A stretch of 64,000 nt of DNA from Exiguobacterium sp. 9-2 (GTDB lineage: Bacteria > Bacillota > Bacilli > Exiguobacteriales > Exiguobacteriaceae): positions 1,195,127-1,259,126 of the forward strand of contig NZ_CP142850.1 in the NCBI RefSeq assembly GCF_036287235.1. Reading direction: 5' to 3'. A model generated the notes under the pieces. It saw only the letters and a list, made by a program, of their open reading frames with translations, was not told where the DNA came from and did no database searches. Positions 8,582 to 17,495 of this stretch are shown here, piece by piece (positions within the stretch are counted from its first letter, which is position 1; each line of letters opens with the position of its first letter). The position numbers and the translations under genes were made by a program.

Positions 8582-11568
8582 CATTACGCGCCTTTGGTCC
8601 GTTTGCTGGTGAAGAGACGATTGATTTCACGGCACTTGCTGGACGGACGATGTTCGTCATTTCCGGGAATACAGGGGCTGGGAAAACGACGATTTTTGAT
8701 GCATTGACGTTCGCCCTGTATGGTGAGACGTCCGGTGGTGAGCGGGAAATGAGTGAGTTGCGAAGTCATTTTGCCGTACCTGAACAAAAGACGGAAGTCG
8801 AACTGGAGTTTACGCTGAAAGGAGAACGGTACCGGATCATCCGGCAACCGAGTCAACCGCATCCGGTCAATAAAACCGGCTATTCGCATGAAGCAGAGTT
8901 CGCTCGGTTCGACGGCGTGGCGTGGAAACCACTTGCCATCAAGATTCCGGAAATCAAGCAGCGCGTTCAAGAATTGATCCAGCTCGACCATAAACAGTTT
9001 TCACAAATTCTCCTGTTGCCGCAAAATAAGTTCCGGGAACTGTTGATGGCAGAGTCAAAAGATAAATTGCAGATTCTCAAACAACTGTTCAAGACGGAAC
9101 ATTATGGTGAGTTCCAACAACGCTTGCACCGACAAGCGCTCGATCTTGCGGCACGCATCAAGGAAACGAAGACGAAACAATGGGCCAAGCTTGAGGAGTT
9201 ACCCCTGCAAGCAAACTGGAGTGAATTAACTGAAGCGGACATCCGGTTACGAATGGAAGCGTTGACGACGGAACGGGATGAGTGGTTGACAGCGGCTCAT
9301 GAAGCGGAGCAACAAACACGTACGATCGTCGAGAGCAAAACGACACGGTTGCAACAGGGCGAACAACTCGAAGCAGCTTTCCAAGAGCAAGAGCAACTTC
9401 AACGGACGGAGCAGTTGTTGCTTGAACGATCATCCGACATTAAGCGGATGCAAGAAGAAGCAACGGCTGCCGAACGTGCTCAAATCGTCGCACCATTTTT
9501 TGATCAATGGCAACAAGATCAAGAACAGCTAACACGACTTAAACGGCAACAGCAAGAAACCGAACAGCACGTCACGCGCTTGACAGAGCGGCAAGGCACC
9601 GTTCAAGACAAAGTAAATCGATTACTGGCGGAAGAACCGCAGATTGAACAACTGAGTCGTCGTCTTGAGAAAATTCAAGAAGAATGCGAACGGTTGGAAG
9701 CGGAGACCCTCTTACGGCAACAACAGCAACAACTGACAGAACGCTTAAAGCAACTTGATCCGGAACCGTTCAGGAGACAACTTGAACAAACGCGGACGGA
9801 GCGAAAGACCGTTCAGGAACAGCTACGACCATTGCAGAACGTCGGAGCAGAACGCTTACAGGCGCAAGAACGACGCTTCACCCTGCAACAGTTGGCGACG
9901 AAGTTCGCAGAGTATGACAAGTTGGAAGCAGAGCGACAACAGTTGATCGTCCGCGGTACAAGCGTCCGGAATCAAAAAGAGGCGGCAGCGCGAGCGTATG
10001 AAGTAGCTCGTAAAAGTGAACGGGAACAACTGGCTGCTGAACTTGCCAAGGGATTGACGGACGGGCTGGCTTGTCCTGTCTGTGGCAGTACGTCGCATCC
10101 GCAACATGCTGTCGCTGTCGCACAGGAACTATCGGTCGATGTAGCACAACAGCGGTTCTTAGAAGCACAACAAGCGCATCAAGAGTTACAAGCCTCTTAC
10201 CGGACGGTTGCAGAGCGTCTGCAACAACTGACGATCGAGATTCAAAAAACTAGTGAAAACGAGTCAACTCATGCGGAAGTTTTAGCACAGCTTCGGGAAA
10301 TCGAACAGACGGAAGTCCGATTAGCGTCAGCACAGACGGAAAAAGAACGTCTTGAAACATGTCTTCAACAACTCGAACAATCGCTAGAGCAACTACAGTT
10401 GAAGATTGATAGGGTGGTAAAAGACCAAACTGTCATCGAATCGGAATTGGCACACTTGACTGGTCGCCTGAGTCAATCTGGAGAATTCGTAAAATCGTTA
10501 TCAGCACTTCGTGAAGAACAACAACAGGCAGAAACACGCATCGAGCAGTTCGAGCAAGATAAACAGCGCCAGTTACGCGAAAAGGAACAGCTCGATCGTG
10601 ACTTAGCGGAACACCAAGGACGATTGCGTCAATTGATCGAAGCTCTTTCGGAACAGCGCGACCGTCTGACGAAGCGCGAAAACGAATTACAAGCAGTCTT
10701 GTCAGAAGAAGCGTTTCCGACGATCGAAGCCTTCCGCGATGCGAGACGGTCACGCGAAGACATTCGTCTACTCCATGAACGGCTGGAACAAGACCGCCTA
10801 GAGCGGCAGGAATTGAAGCTGAAACAGGAACAAGCTCGCTTGAAGACGGAAGGTCAAGTGCGTCCGGATCTTGAACTGTTGCGGATGGACTTGAAGACGG
10901 CGTCGCTCGAACTGACGGAGCGGACCGATCGACGTGTCGGGCTCGAGAAGGAAAGGGCACATATTGATCAGTTGATAACGGCGTGGGAAAACTTGCAACG
11001 CCAGATTGAGGACGAGGATGCGAGATACGGAGTCATCGGCGAACTCGCTCGCGTTGGTGTCGGGGAGAATGCGCAACGGATGACATTCGAGACGTACGTC
11101 CAGACGGCATACTTCGATGAAATCTTGTTCGCCGCAAACCGACACCTGCATGAGATGACATCGGGTCGTTTTCAGCTCGAGCGAAAAACGGAGGCAGGAA
11201 AAGGACTCAAAAAATACGGACTTGATTTAAATGTCTTTGACGCTTACACGTCGCAAACACGTCACGTCAAGACGTTGTCCGGTGGAGAAAGCTTCAAGGC
11301 GTCCCTTGCACTTGCGCTTGGACTATCGGAAGTCGTGCAAGAAGCAAGTGGAGGAGTGTCGCTTGAGACGATGTTTATCGATGAAGGATTTGGAACACTT
11401 GATCCGGAATCGCTCGAACAAGCGATCGAGACGTTGCTTTCAATTCAAGCGAGCGGCCGTATGGTCGGGATCATCAGTCATGTGCAGGAGCTGAAGTCAC
11501 GTGTTGATGCGAAAATCGAAGTCAAGCAAGGAAAAACGGGGTCGACGATAGCATTAGTCGTCGAGTAA
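8563..11568 (+). CDS. sbcC: Nuclease ATPase SbcC (Rad50-type subunit)
   Basis: A 1001-residue SMC-like ATPase that partners SbcD. The Walker A loop GNTGAGKT is at residues 35-42. A long Gln/Glu/Arg-rich coiled coil is interrupted by the zinc hook CPVC at residues 504-507, almost exactly mid-protein as expected for the dimerising hook. The C-terminal head carries the signature LSGGESFKASLALALGL and Walker B FIDEGFGTLDPESL. The complex acts on DNA ends and palindromes in the cytoplasm. The coding region is intact. Confidence 0.96.
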   Translation: MRPERLTLRAFGPFAGEETIDFTALAGRTMFVISGNTGAGKTTIFDALTFALYGETSGGEREMSELRSHFAVPEQKTEVELEFTLKGERYRIIRQPSQPHPVNKTGYSHEAEFARFDGVAWKPLAIKIPEIKQRVQELIQLDHKQFSQILLLPQNKFRELLMAESKDKLQILKQLFKTEHYGEFQQRLHRQALDLAARIKETKTKQWAKLEELPLQANWSELTEADIRLRMEALTTERDEWLTAAHEAEQQTRTIVESKTTRLQQGEQLEAAFQEQEQLQRTEQLLLERSSDIKRMQEEATAAERAQIVAPFFDQWQQDQEQLTRLKRQQQETEQHVTRLTERQGTVQDKVNRLLAEEPQIEQLSRRLEKIQEECERLEAETLLRQQQQQLTERLKQLDPEPFRRQLEQTRTERKTVQEQLRPLQNVGAERLQAQERRFTLQQLATKFAEYDKLEAERQQLIVRGTSVRNQKEAAARAYEVARKSEREQLAAELAKGLTDGLACPVCGSTSHPQHAVAVAQELSVDVAQQRFLEAQQAHQELQASYRTVAERLQQLTIEIQKTSENESTHAEVLAQLREIEQTEVRLASAQTEKERLETCLQQLEQSLEQLQLKIDRVVKDQTVIESELAHLTGRLSQSGEFVKSLSALREEQQQAETRIEQFEQDKQRQLREKEQLDRDLAEHQGRLRQLIEALSEQRDRLTKRENELQAVLSEEAFPTIEAFRDARRSREDIRLLHERLEQDRLERQELKLKQEQARLKTEGQVRPDLELLRMDLKTASLELTERTDRRVGLEKERAHIDQLITAWENLQRQIEDEDARYGVIGELARVGVGENAQRMTFETYVQTAYFDEILFAANRHLHEMTSGRFQLERKTEAGKGLKKYGLDLNVFDAYTSQTRHVKTLSGGESFKASLALALGLSEVVQEASGGVSLETMFIDEGFGTLDPESLEQAIETLLSIQASGRMVGIISHVQELKSRVDAKIEVKQGKTGSTIALVVE

Positions 11569-11581
11569 GGAGATCAGAACG

Positions 11582-12373
11582 ATGGAAACACGAAACATGG
11601 TCACGAAATCACAAATCAAAGAAGCGTTACGCGAATTAGGTGTGACGTCCGGTATGAAGCTGTTCGTCCATACGTCACTCAAACAAATTGGCTGGATTCC
11701 TGGTGGGGTACAAGCATTGATTGAGGCACTACAGGAAGTGGTCACAACTGAAGGGTTGATCATGATGCCGGCGCAAAGTACGGATAATTCAGATCCGAAG
11801 AACTGGAGCCAACCGGCTGTACCTGAAGAATGGTGGGAAACGATCCGTCGGGAGATGCCGGCATATGACCTGGCAAAAACGGTCACACGTGGTATCGGTC
11901 GTGTACCGGAAGTCTTTCGAACGTATCCAGGTGTAGTCCGAAGCGAGCATCCGATGTGGTCGGTGACCGCATGGGGGAAGGATGCGGCGACATTCGTTGC
12001 CGATCATAAACTGGAAAACGGTTTCGGTCCTGGCTCACCGATTGAACGCTTCATCGAGGCCGACGGTCAAATCCTGCATATCGGTTCGCCTTGGGATACG
12101 ACGACCGTCTGGCATTATGCCGAATACGGACTGAATCGCCCGGACGTCGAGGACGGTTGTAAAGTCAGAGAAGGAACGACGGAACGGTTCATCCATTACC
12201 GACACCGTCAAGTCGATAGTGATGCATTTGGTCCGATCGGGGAAGCGCTCGAAGGGTCGGACTTCGTGACGTCCGGTTTGATTGGGCAAGCGAAATCACA
12301 CCGCATCGATGCCAAAGCCTCGATCCCAGTCGTCATGTTGCAATTAAAAGCACTCGATCAATGGTTATTTTGA
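11582..12373 (+). CDS. Aminoglycoside N3-acetyltransferase family protein
   Basis: A 263-residue member of the AAC(3) family, acetyl-CoA-dependent N-acetyltransferases. Typical segments are FVHTSLKQIGWIPGG near the N-terminus, MPAQSTDNSDPKNW, the RSEHPMWSVTAWG block with the conserved histidine, and HIGSPWDTTTVWHYAEY. AAGGAG sits nine bases before the ATG. It follows sbcC by 13 bp and may be co-transcribed with it. Family membership is clear. Whether it gives aminoglycoside resistance is not, since chromosomal YokD-like members often have other or unknown substrates. Confidence 0.88.
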   Translation: METRNMVTKSQIKEALRELGVTSGMKLFVHTSLKQIGWIPGGVQALIEALQEVVTTEGLIMMPAQSTDNSDPKNWSQPAVPEEWWETIRREMPAYDLAKTVTRGIGRVPEVFRTYPGVVRSEHPMWSVTAWGKDAATFVADHKLENGFGPGSPIERFIEADGQILHIGSPWDTTTVWHYAEYGLNRPDVEDGCKVREGTTERFIHYRHRQVDSDAFGPIGEALEGSDFVTSGLIGQAKSHRIDAKASIPVVMLQLKALDQWLF

Positions 12374-12430
12374 AACTTTTTCGGGAAGCTTTCGTAATAC
12401 AAAGCAGAATCATAAAAAGGAGTGAATGCA

Positions 12431-13168
12431 ATGGCTTCACGTTTTAAAGTTAACCCGGCATTGCGTCGTGGCTTCGATACGGCACGTGTTGGAGAACGAC
12501 CGATGACGAAAAGCGGGACGATGAGTAAGATTTTCTTACTGCTCGCTCTCGTCACGGCAGCAGCAGGTGGAAGTTGGTTCTTCCTCGCAGAAAACCAAGG
12601 ATTGTTGTTCCCAGCCTTGATTGGTGGACTGGTCATCGGTCTAATTCTTGCCTTGGTCATCACATTCAAACCGGCGACGGCACCGGTTCTTTCACCGGTC
12701 TATGCGATCGTTGAAGGGGTGGCAGTCGGAGCGTTATCGCTCATGTTCGAAAGCATGTATCCAGGAATCGTCGGGAAGGCAGTCGTTGCGACATTCGTCG
12801 TTGCATTTGCGATGTGGTTCGTCTACTCGACAGGCATGATAAAAGTGACGCAACGTTTCCGTTCTGCGGTAACAGCAGCGATTCTCTCGATCTTCGTCTT
12901 GTATGCAGTCAACTTGATTCTCTCGTTATTTGGTGTCGACCTCCCATTCATGACAGGTAGCTCACCGCTTGCGATTGGTATTCAGTTCGTCATCGTCATC
13001 GTGGCATCCCTGTCACTCGTGATGGACTTCGATTTTATCTCGCAACAAGTTCGTGCGGGTGCTCCGAAATCGATGGAGTGGGTTGCAGCATTCGGATTGA
13101 TCGTGACGATCATCTGGCTCTATATCGAATTACTCGATCTCTTGTATCGCCTTGCAGCACGAGATTAA
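12431..13168 (+). CDS. Bax inhibitor-1/YccA-like membrane protein
   Basis: About 245 residues with seven hydrophobic helices after a cytoplasmic N-terminus, MASRFKVNPALRRGF. The NPALRRGFDTARVGE start and the later VYAIVEGVAVGALS helix match the bacterial YccA/BI-1 (UPF0005) group. These are integral membrane proteins implicated in ion leak or protease modulation, with no settled function in Bacillota. ATG at 12431 follows AAAAGGAG with eight-base spacing. A terminator follows directly, so it is monocistronic. Confidence 0.85.
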   Translation: MASRFKVNPALRRGFDTARVGERPMTKSGTMSKIFLLLALVTAAAGGSWFFLAENQGLLFPALIGGLVIGLILALVITFKPATAPVLSPVYAIVEGVAVGALSLMFESMYPGIVGKAVVATFVVAFAMWFVYSTGMIKVTQRFRSAVTAAILSIFVLYAVNLILSLFGVDLPFMTGSSPLAIGIQFVIVIVASLSLVMDFDFISQQVRAGAPKSMEWVAAFGLIVTIIWLYIELLDLLYRLAARD

Positions 13169-13172
13169 CAGC

Positions 13173-13206
13173 AACAGACGACGGATTCTCCGTCGTCTGT
13201 TTTTTG
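13173..13206 (+). terminator. Intrinsic terminator
   Basis: AACAGACGACGG and CCGTCGTCTGTT form a 12 bp stem with an ATTCT loop; six T at the end of the stem and after it. Confidence 0.97.
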
Positions 13207-13273
13207 TCGCAAGCAGGGACAAATGTGTGAAATGAGAATTAATAGAATGGTGAAATAAGAAGGAGGATCTCGT

Positions 13274-13813
13274 ATGAAAGAACGTATCGTTATTGGAGCC
13301 GGACCGTACTACAACAATCCCGGCTGGTATCATACACAGGAAGATGAGTTGAATCTGCTCAATCGGTCCGATTGGGAACGGTTGTGTTCGAACGACACGT
13401 TGCAAGCAATTCTTGCCGAACACGTCTGGGAGCACTTGACGTTTGAAGAAGGGATTGACGCGGCACGTCATTGTTATACATATCTTGCGCCAGGGGGATA
13501 CGTCCGTTGTGCAGTGCCGGACGGTAATTTTCGAGATGAGGCATACCAAGCAATCGTTCAAGTCGGTGGCCCCGGTCCTGCTGACCATCCGGCGGCGAGT
13601 CATAAAATCGTCTATACATATGAAACGTTACAGCAAGTATTTAAAGAAGCTGGATTTCAAGTGTGCCTTCTAGAATATTTCGATCAGAACGGATCGTTTC
13701 ATCAAGCAGATTGGAACGGAGATGACGGCATCATTTTCCGCTCGAAACGATACGATCCCCGAAATGCAGAACAGATGAAATTTCCTTCGTTGATACTTGA
13801 TGCACATAAATGA
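13274..13813 (+). CDS. SAM-dependent methyltransferase-like protein (COG4627 type)
   Basis: A 179-residue protein resembling the predicted methyltransferase group with a short class I fold. AEHVWEHLTFEEG is the post-II acidic/His motif and LAPGGYVRCAVPDG is the motif seen in COG4627 proteins. The usual N-terminal E/DxGxG SAM loop is weak: only VIGAGPYYNNPGW is there. Cofactor binding is therefore uncertain and the substrate unknown. AGGAGG precedes the ATG. Monocistronic, with a terminator directly behind. Confidence 0.75.
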   Translation: MKERIVIGAGPYYNNPGWYHTQEDELNLLNRSDWERLCSNDTLQAILAEHVWEHLTFEEGIDAARHCYTYLAPGGYVRCAVPDGNFRDEAYQAIVQVGGPGPADHPAASHKIVYTYETLQQVFKEAGFQVCLLEYFDQNGSFHQADWNGDDGIIFRSKRYDPRNAEQMKFPSLILDAHK

Positions 13814-13825
13814 ATACATAGTTGG

Positions 13826-13862
13826 AAAAGACCATCTGAACTTCACTGTCAGATGGTCTTTT
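13826..13862. terminator. Bidirectional terminator between convergent genes
   Basis: AAAAGACCATCTGA and TCAGATGGTCTTTT make a 14 bp stem. A and T tracts on both sides serve the plus-strand methyltransferase and the minus-strand L7/L12-like gene. Confidence 0.93.
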
Positions 13863-13865
13863 TAA

Positions 13866-14171
13866 TCATAATCCGTGCTCGCTTTTTAGTTGATCGACAT
13901 ACTGTTTCGCTTCAAGTAAGGAGAAACCGAGTGATTCCCGAACCCGTTTGACAGCTTCAACCGTCTTTCCTTCATGAAGCAACTGAACCAGTTCGACTTG
14001 TAACGCTGCTTCTTCTAGTGACACCTCATTCAGACCGAGGTGCTCTTCGATCCGTTGTAGCTTCTTCAGAATCGTTTGTTGACGGCGTTTCGCTTCGTCT
14101 GCTTTTTGAGATAAGGACATCCAGATGAAGAATAAGACGATTAGTGGTGCGAACGTGACGACAGAATCCAT
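13866..14171 (-). CDS. Membrane-anchored protein with ribosomal L7/L12 C-terminal-like domain
   Basis: About 101 residues. The N-terminus is one membrane helix (VVTFAPLIVLFFIWM), followed by a charged helix (QKADEAKRRQQTILKKLQRIEEHL). The last 40 residues, EGKTVEAVKRVRESLGFSLLEAKQYVDQL, closely resemble the C-terminal globular domain of ribosomal protein L7/L12, which docks translation factors. ATG at 14171 is chosen over the GTG at 14180 because AAGGAAGGTG fits it better. Its role is unknown. The domain likeness is visible in the sequence; any link to ribosomes is only a suggestion. Confidence 0.75.
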   Translation of the reverse strand: MDSVVTFAPLIVLFFIWMSLSQKADEAKRRQQTILKKLQRIEEHLGLNEVSLEEAALQVELVQLLHEGKTVEAVKRVRESLGFSLLEAKQYVDQLKSEHGL

Positions 14172-14300
14172 GGAGAACACCTTCCTTTGTTTTACCGTAC
14201 CATAGGATAGTCACCATAACAAATAGTGGAAAATGAGGTGGAAATTGATTATGCTGATATAGTGGAAAATAAAGGTTAATATGGAAGGGAGATTAATCTA

Positions 14301-15035
14301 GTGGACAATGTGTTAGTGACATTTTTGCCATTCTTGATTCAAGTTGGACTGCTCATGGTGCTGTTCTTCTTCGGAACGTTCGGTTTGTTCTTCTTCGTCA
14401 AACGAAGTTCATATCACAATAGCCGGTATTACCGACTGACACGCGAGCCGTTTTTACGGATTGTTCGTGATAAAGGAAAATGGGGCGAGTACTTGACGAC
14501 ACGTCAACTCGATCAAGTGTCCGGATACGGCACGTATGTCTTTAATACATACTTACCACGTGCGCGTGGAGAAGGAACGACGGAAATCGATGTGACGTTC
14601 ATTCATGAAAGTGGCATCTATGTACTCGAATCGAAAAACTACAGCGGGTGGATTTTCGGACGCGAGCAGGACCGTCAGTGGACGCAGCAGTTCCAGAATC
14701 GCTTCAAACAACGGTTTTATAATCCGATCAAACAAAATGAAGGGCATCTCAAAAGCATGCAACGCTTCTTAGAAGGAACGGATCCTGCGCTCTTTCACTC
14801 CTTGATCGTTTTCAGCGAACGCTGTGAACTGAAAAAAATCACGGTCGATTCAGCGCATGTCCGTGTCTTGAAACGAAACGTCTTACGTAAGACGATCGAG
14901 CAACTCGCGACAGAAAAGCCGTTGACACCGAGTCAAGTCGATACGATTGCAGGAAAACTCGGTGTTCATTCACAAGTCGATCGTGCCACCCAACAAGCGC
15001 ATATCGATGGGATTCGTCAACGACAGGCAAAATGA
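14301..15035 (+). CDS. NERD domain (nuclease-related) membrane protein
   Basis: A 244-residue protein with an N-terminal membrane helix (FLPFLIQVGLLMVLFFFGTFGLFFFV) followed by a NERD domain. The domain shows GKWGEYLTTRQLDQVSGYGTYVFN, then EIDVTFIHESGIYVLESKNYSGWIFG, the D...E-x-K pattern of the restriction-endonuclease-like fold. These proteins are predicted nucleases, yet biochemical proof is scarce. The start is GTG at 14301 behind GGAAGGGAG, with rather long spacing. It ends just before the marR promoter, whose -35 lies six bases after its stop. Confidence 0.88.
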   Translation: MDNVLVTFLPFLIQVGLLMVLFFFGTFGLFFFVKRSSYHNSRYYRLTREPFLRIVRDKGKWGEYLTTRQLDQVSGYGTYVFNTYLPRARGEGTTEIDVTFIHESGIYVLESKNYSGWIFGREQDRQWTQQFQNRFKQRFYNPIKQNEGHLKSMQRFLEGTDPALFHSLIVFSERCELKKITVDSAHVRVLKRNVLRKTIEQLATEKPLTPSQVDTIAGKLGVHSQVDRATQQAHIDGIRQRQAK

Positions 15036-15040
15036 GACCG

Positions 15041-15070
15041 TTGACGAGCTCATTCTCCTTCAGGTATAGT
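15041..15070 (+). promoter_or_regulatory. Promoter of marR and downstream permease
   Basis: TTGACG (15041-15046), an 18 bp spacer and TATAGT (15065-15070) form a strong SigA promoter. The operator at 15087-15099 lies just beyond the expected transcription start, a position suited to repression. Confidence 0.75.
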
Positions 15071-15086
15071 GAATAAATAATAAGTA

Positions 15087-15099
15087 GTGCAACTATATG
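15087..15099 (+). promoter_or_regulatory. Putative MarR operator, copy 1
   Basis: GTGCAACTATATG lies between the promoter and the marR start. Its exact reverse complement occurs at 15550-15562, on the other side of the gene. Confidence 0.6.
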
Positions 15100-15110
15100 G
15101 AGATGATGGG

Positions 15111-15533
15111 ATGAAAGAATCGGAATGGTCGCTTGGAATGCAATTATCCCGTAGTTATTATGCGTTCAAACGTGCTGCTGCTAAACGGATGGAAGCGTTC
15201 GGTCTGACACCAGAGCAGTTTTCTGTCCTGAGCGAACTCGCTAAACAAGATGGTGTTTCGCAAAAGCAGCTGGCACTCGTGACAGAACGTGATCAAACGA
15301 CGATCGGTAAGATTCTCGATAAGCTCGGTAAAAAAGAACTAATCGTTCGGACGCCGGACCCCCGGGACCGACGAGCGGTTCTGCTCTTGATGACACGAGA
15401 AGGACGCGACATCGTCGATCGCCTCGGGCCAGAGCTCGATCAGCTACAACTCGAAGCGTTCCGTGGACTATCGCGAGAGCAAATCGAGCAATTAAAAGTA
15501 ACACTTGAGACCATTCACCGGAATGTGACGTGA
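15111..15533 (+). CDS. MarR family transcriptional regulator
   Basis: A 140-residue winged-helix repressor. The DNA-binding part runs over residues 30-100: LTPEQFSVLSELAKQDGVSQKQLA, then TTIGKILDKLGKKELIVRTPDPRDRRAVLLLMTREG with the wing. Helices at both ends would dimerise. ATG at 15111 is chosen because it removes the operator from the coding region. It lies upstream of a membrane permease and between two identical inverted 13-mers. It probably represses itself and the permease and responds to a small ligand that the sequence does not reveal. Confidence 0.92.
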   Translation: MKESEWSLGMQLSRSYYAFKRAAAKRMEAFGLTPEQFSVLSELAKQDGVSQKQLALVTERDQTTIGKILDKLGKKELIVRTPDPRDRRAVLLLMTREGRDIVDRLGPELDQLQLEAFRGLSREQIEQLKVTLETIHRNVT

Positions 15534-15549
15534 ATGGTTTTCCTTCGGA

Positions 15550-15562
15550 CATATAGTTGCAC
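15550..15562 (+). promoter_or_regulatory. Putative MarR operator, copy 2
   Basis: CATATAGTTGCAC, the exact reverse complement of the copy at 15087-15099, lies between the marR stop and the permease ribosome binding site. Confidence 0.6.
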
Positions 15563-15601
15563 GTGATATTATAAGTAATGCATGTAAAAGGAGATTGTAA
15601 T

Positions 15602-16612
15602 ATGAAAGCATGGAAAGATGTCTGGTCAATGACACAAACGAAAGTGGGGCTCGTCTTCGCAATCGTCGTACCGCTCTTGTTCCTCGTTGTCTGGATGACG
15701 GGTTACCAAGGAACGACAGAACGTCTTGATCAATTAAATGTTGGGGTCGTCGCAGAAGCGAATGATCCGTTCATCCAGTCGTTGCAACAAGCACCGTTCA
15801 CGGTTCAGACGGTTGCAACAGAAACAAAAGGGTTGCAAGCACTTGATGCGAATGAAGTCGATCTCGTCTTACAAAAAGATGATGCAACGCATCAACTAAC
15901 GGCACACGTCAGTCAGACGAATGCGGAATTCGCAAATGCAATCCTTGAGAGAGCAACGGAAACGATCAGCAAACAGTTGAATGGTGAGCCGACGTTCACG
16001 ACGTCAATCGTTACGGAACATGCCGTCTCGGATTTTGCTTTATCAATGCTTCCGCTCGTTCTCGGTTTTGTCATTTACATCGCGATGATGACGATGGGGA
16101 TACAATTCAATCTCGTCAGTACGATTTTAAAGAGTCGTCACACAAAATGGGATCTTTTCTGGAGTCGACAACTATTGCACGGCATCGTCTTACTTGTCGT
16201 ACCATTGCTCCTCGTCTCGATGGCGCATCTACTGACAGACATCGATACACCATTCATCAAACTATGGGCGTTCGAGCTCCTCGTCGTTGCGACCTGTATC
16301 GCAGTCACACAGATGAACTTTGCCTTGTTTGGTCCGATTGCTCCACTCGTTAATGTCGCATTGATCCCGTTCCAGTTAATGACCGCAGGGAACATTGTTC
16401 CAGCGAAGATGCTGGCACCATTTTATCAATCGCTCGGAACGTTCCTGCCTGTTCCAAATGCCGTCTCTGGTTTCGGTCGATTATTATTCATGGATGGATC
16501 AGTCGGGACGCAAGTCCTTCATCTATCCTTACTTTTTGTTGGTAGTTTCTTGGTGACGTGTCTCATTACAGTCTGGAAAAGAGAGGGCGTTAGGCAGCAA
16601 GCCATGGCTTGA
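15602..16612 (+). CDS. ABC-2 type / YhgE-Pip-like membrane permease
   Basis: A 336-residue membrane protein. One helix near residues 17-37 is followed by about 110 extracytoplasmic residues (GTTERLDQLNVGVVAE to EPTFTTSIVTEH) and then five or six C-terminal helices. This is the layout of ABC-2 permeases such as YhgE/YhaP or SNG-type drug exporters. No ATPase gene is adjacent, so it either uses a distant ATPase or works alone. AAAGGAG precedes the ATG. It follows a MarR regulator, which favours a role in export of toxic compounds; that is inference. Confidence 0.8.
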   Translation: MKAWKDVWSMTQTKVGLVFAIVVPLLFLVVWMTGYQGTTERLDQLNVGVVAEANDPFIQSLQQAPFTVQTVATETKGLQALDANEVDLVLQKDDATHQLTAHVSQTNAEFANAILERATETISKQLNGEPTFTTSIVTEHAVSDFALSMLPLVLGFVIYIAMMTMGIQFNLVSTILKSRHTKWDLFWSRQLLHGIVLLVVPLLLVSMAHLLTDIDTPFIKLWAFELLVVATCIAVTQMNFALFGPIAPLVNVALIPFQLMTAGNIVPAKMLAPFYQSLGTFLPVPNAVSGFGRLLFMDGSVGTQVLHLSLLFVGSFLVTCLITVWKREGVRQQAMA

Positions 16613-16630
16613 GAAAAAGTATAGTTTCAA

Positions 16631-16668
16631 AAAAAGCTCACGTCTCAATTTCCGAGACGTGAGCTTTT
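16631..16668. terminator. Bidirectional terminator between convergent genes
   Basis: AAAAGCTCACGTCTC and GAGACGTGAGCTTTT give a 15 bp stem with a 7-base loop; A and T tracts on both flanks. Confidence 0.93.
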
Positions 16669-16671
16669 GTA

Positions 16672-17310
16672 TTAGAACAACTCGTTGATCGGTGTGTCAC
16701 CTTCGAGTAGTGTGACGACTTGTTTCGATGCTTTATCATGACCGATCGCAGCTAAAATGACACGGGCGACATCCTCGCGTGGAATTTTTTTAGTCGCTTG
16801 CTCGGACGGATCCGTCGTGACGTTTCCTGTGCCGGCTTCATCGGATAGTCCGCCTGGGCGAAGAATGGTGTAGTTGAGTGACGATTCCTTCAGGACACGA
16901 TCCGCGTAGCGTTTCGCGATGTAATACGGCTTCATGCTGTCAGACCATGTTTCCGGCGAATCGGCGTTCAAGGCACTGACCATGATGAACTGTTTCGCCT
17001 TGATTGCTTCTGCTGCTTCAATCGATTTGACGGCACCATCGAAGTCGATCAGCATCGTCTTGTCGGCTCCTGTATGACCACCTGATCCTGCCGTAAAGAT
17101 GACGACATCTGATCCTTGTAATGCTTCCGTGATTGTTGCGACGTCGGCTTCAAGATCAAGATGGACCGGGGTATGACCGAGTTTCTCAAAATCACTGAAT
17201 TGGTCCTTGGAACGTAATCCTACTTTGACATCATGCTCCGAATCCTGCAGTAAACGAGCAGCGTGACGACCTACTTTACCATTTGCACCAATGATAAAAA
17301 TCTGACTCAT
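16672..17310 (-). CDS. NAD(P)-binding atypical SDR protein (YwnB/NmrA-like)
   Basis: A 212-residue Rossmann protein starting MSQIFIIGANGKVGRHAARLL, with the GxxGxxG nucleotide loop. DVVIFTAGSGGHTGADKT and YYIAKRYADRVLKESSLNYTILRPGGL place it in the atypical short-chain dehydrogenase group (SDR_a5) that includes Bacillus YwnB. Many members reduce or bind NAD(P)H without a known substrate. The ATG at 17308-17310 follows GGAGGAATGGAAC. Monocistronic. Confidence 0.9.
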   Translation of the reverse strand: MSQIFIIGANGKVGRHAARLLQDSEHDVKVGLRSKDQFSDFEKLGHTPVHLDLEADVATITEALQGSDVVIFTAGSGGHTGADKTMLIDFDGAVKSIEAAEAIKAKQFIMVSALNADSPETWSDSMKPYYIAKRYADRVLKESSLNYTILRPGGLSDEAGTGNVTTDPSEQATKKIPREDVARVILAAIGHDKASKQVVTLLEGDTPINELF

Positions 17311-17495
17311 GTTCCATTCCTCCATTTCACGATTTGATGATTCTGTTTCAGTATGGAAAAGACGAGGGGATTCTGTAAAGAGAGACGACTTATGGAACTG
17401 TAACCGTCATCAAAACATCTTTTTAACGCTTTTATGCATAAAATCGTCAAATTATCTTGAAATCACGTGTAAGTGTGGTAGGATAATGACTATTA

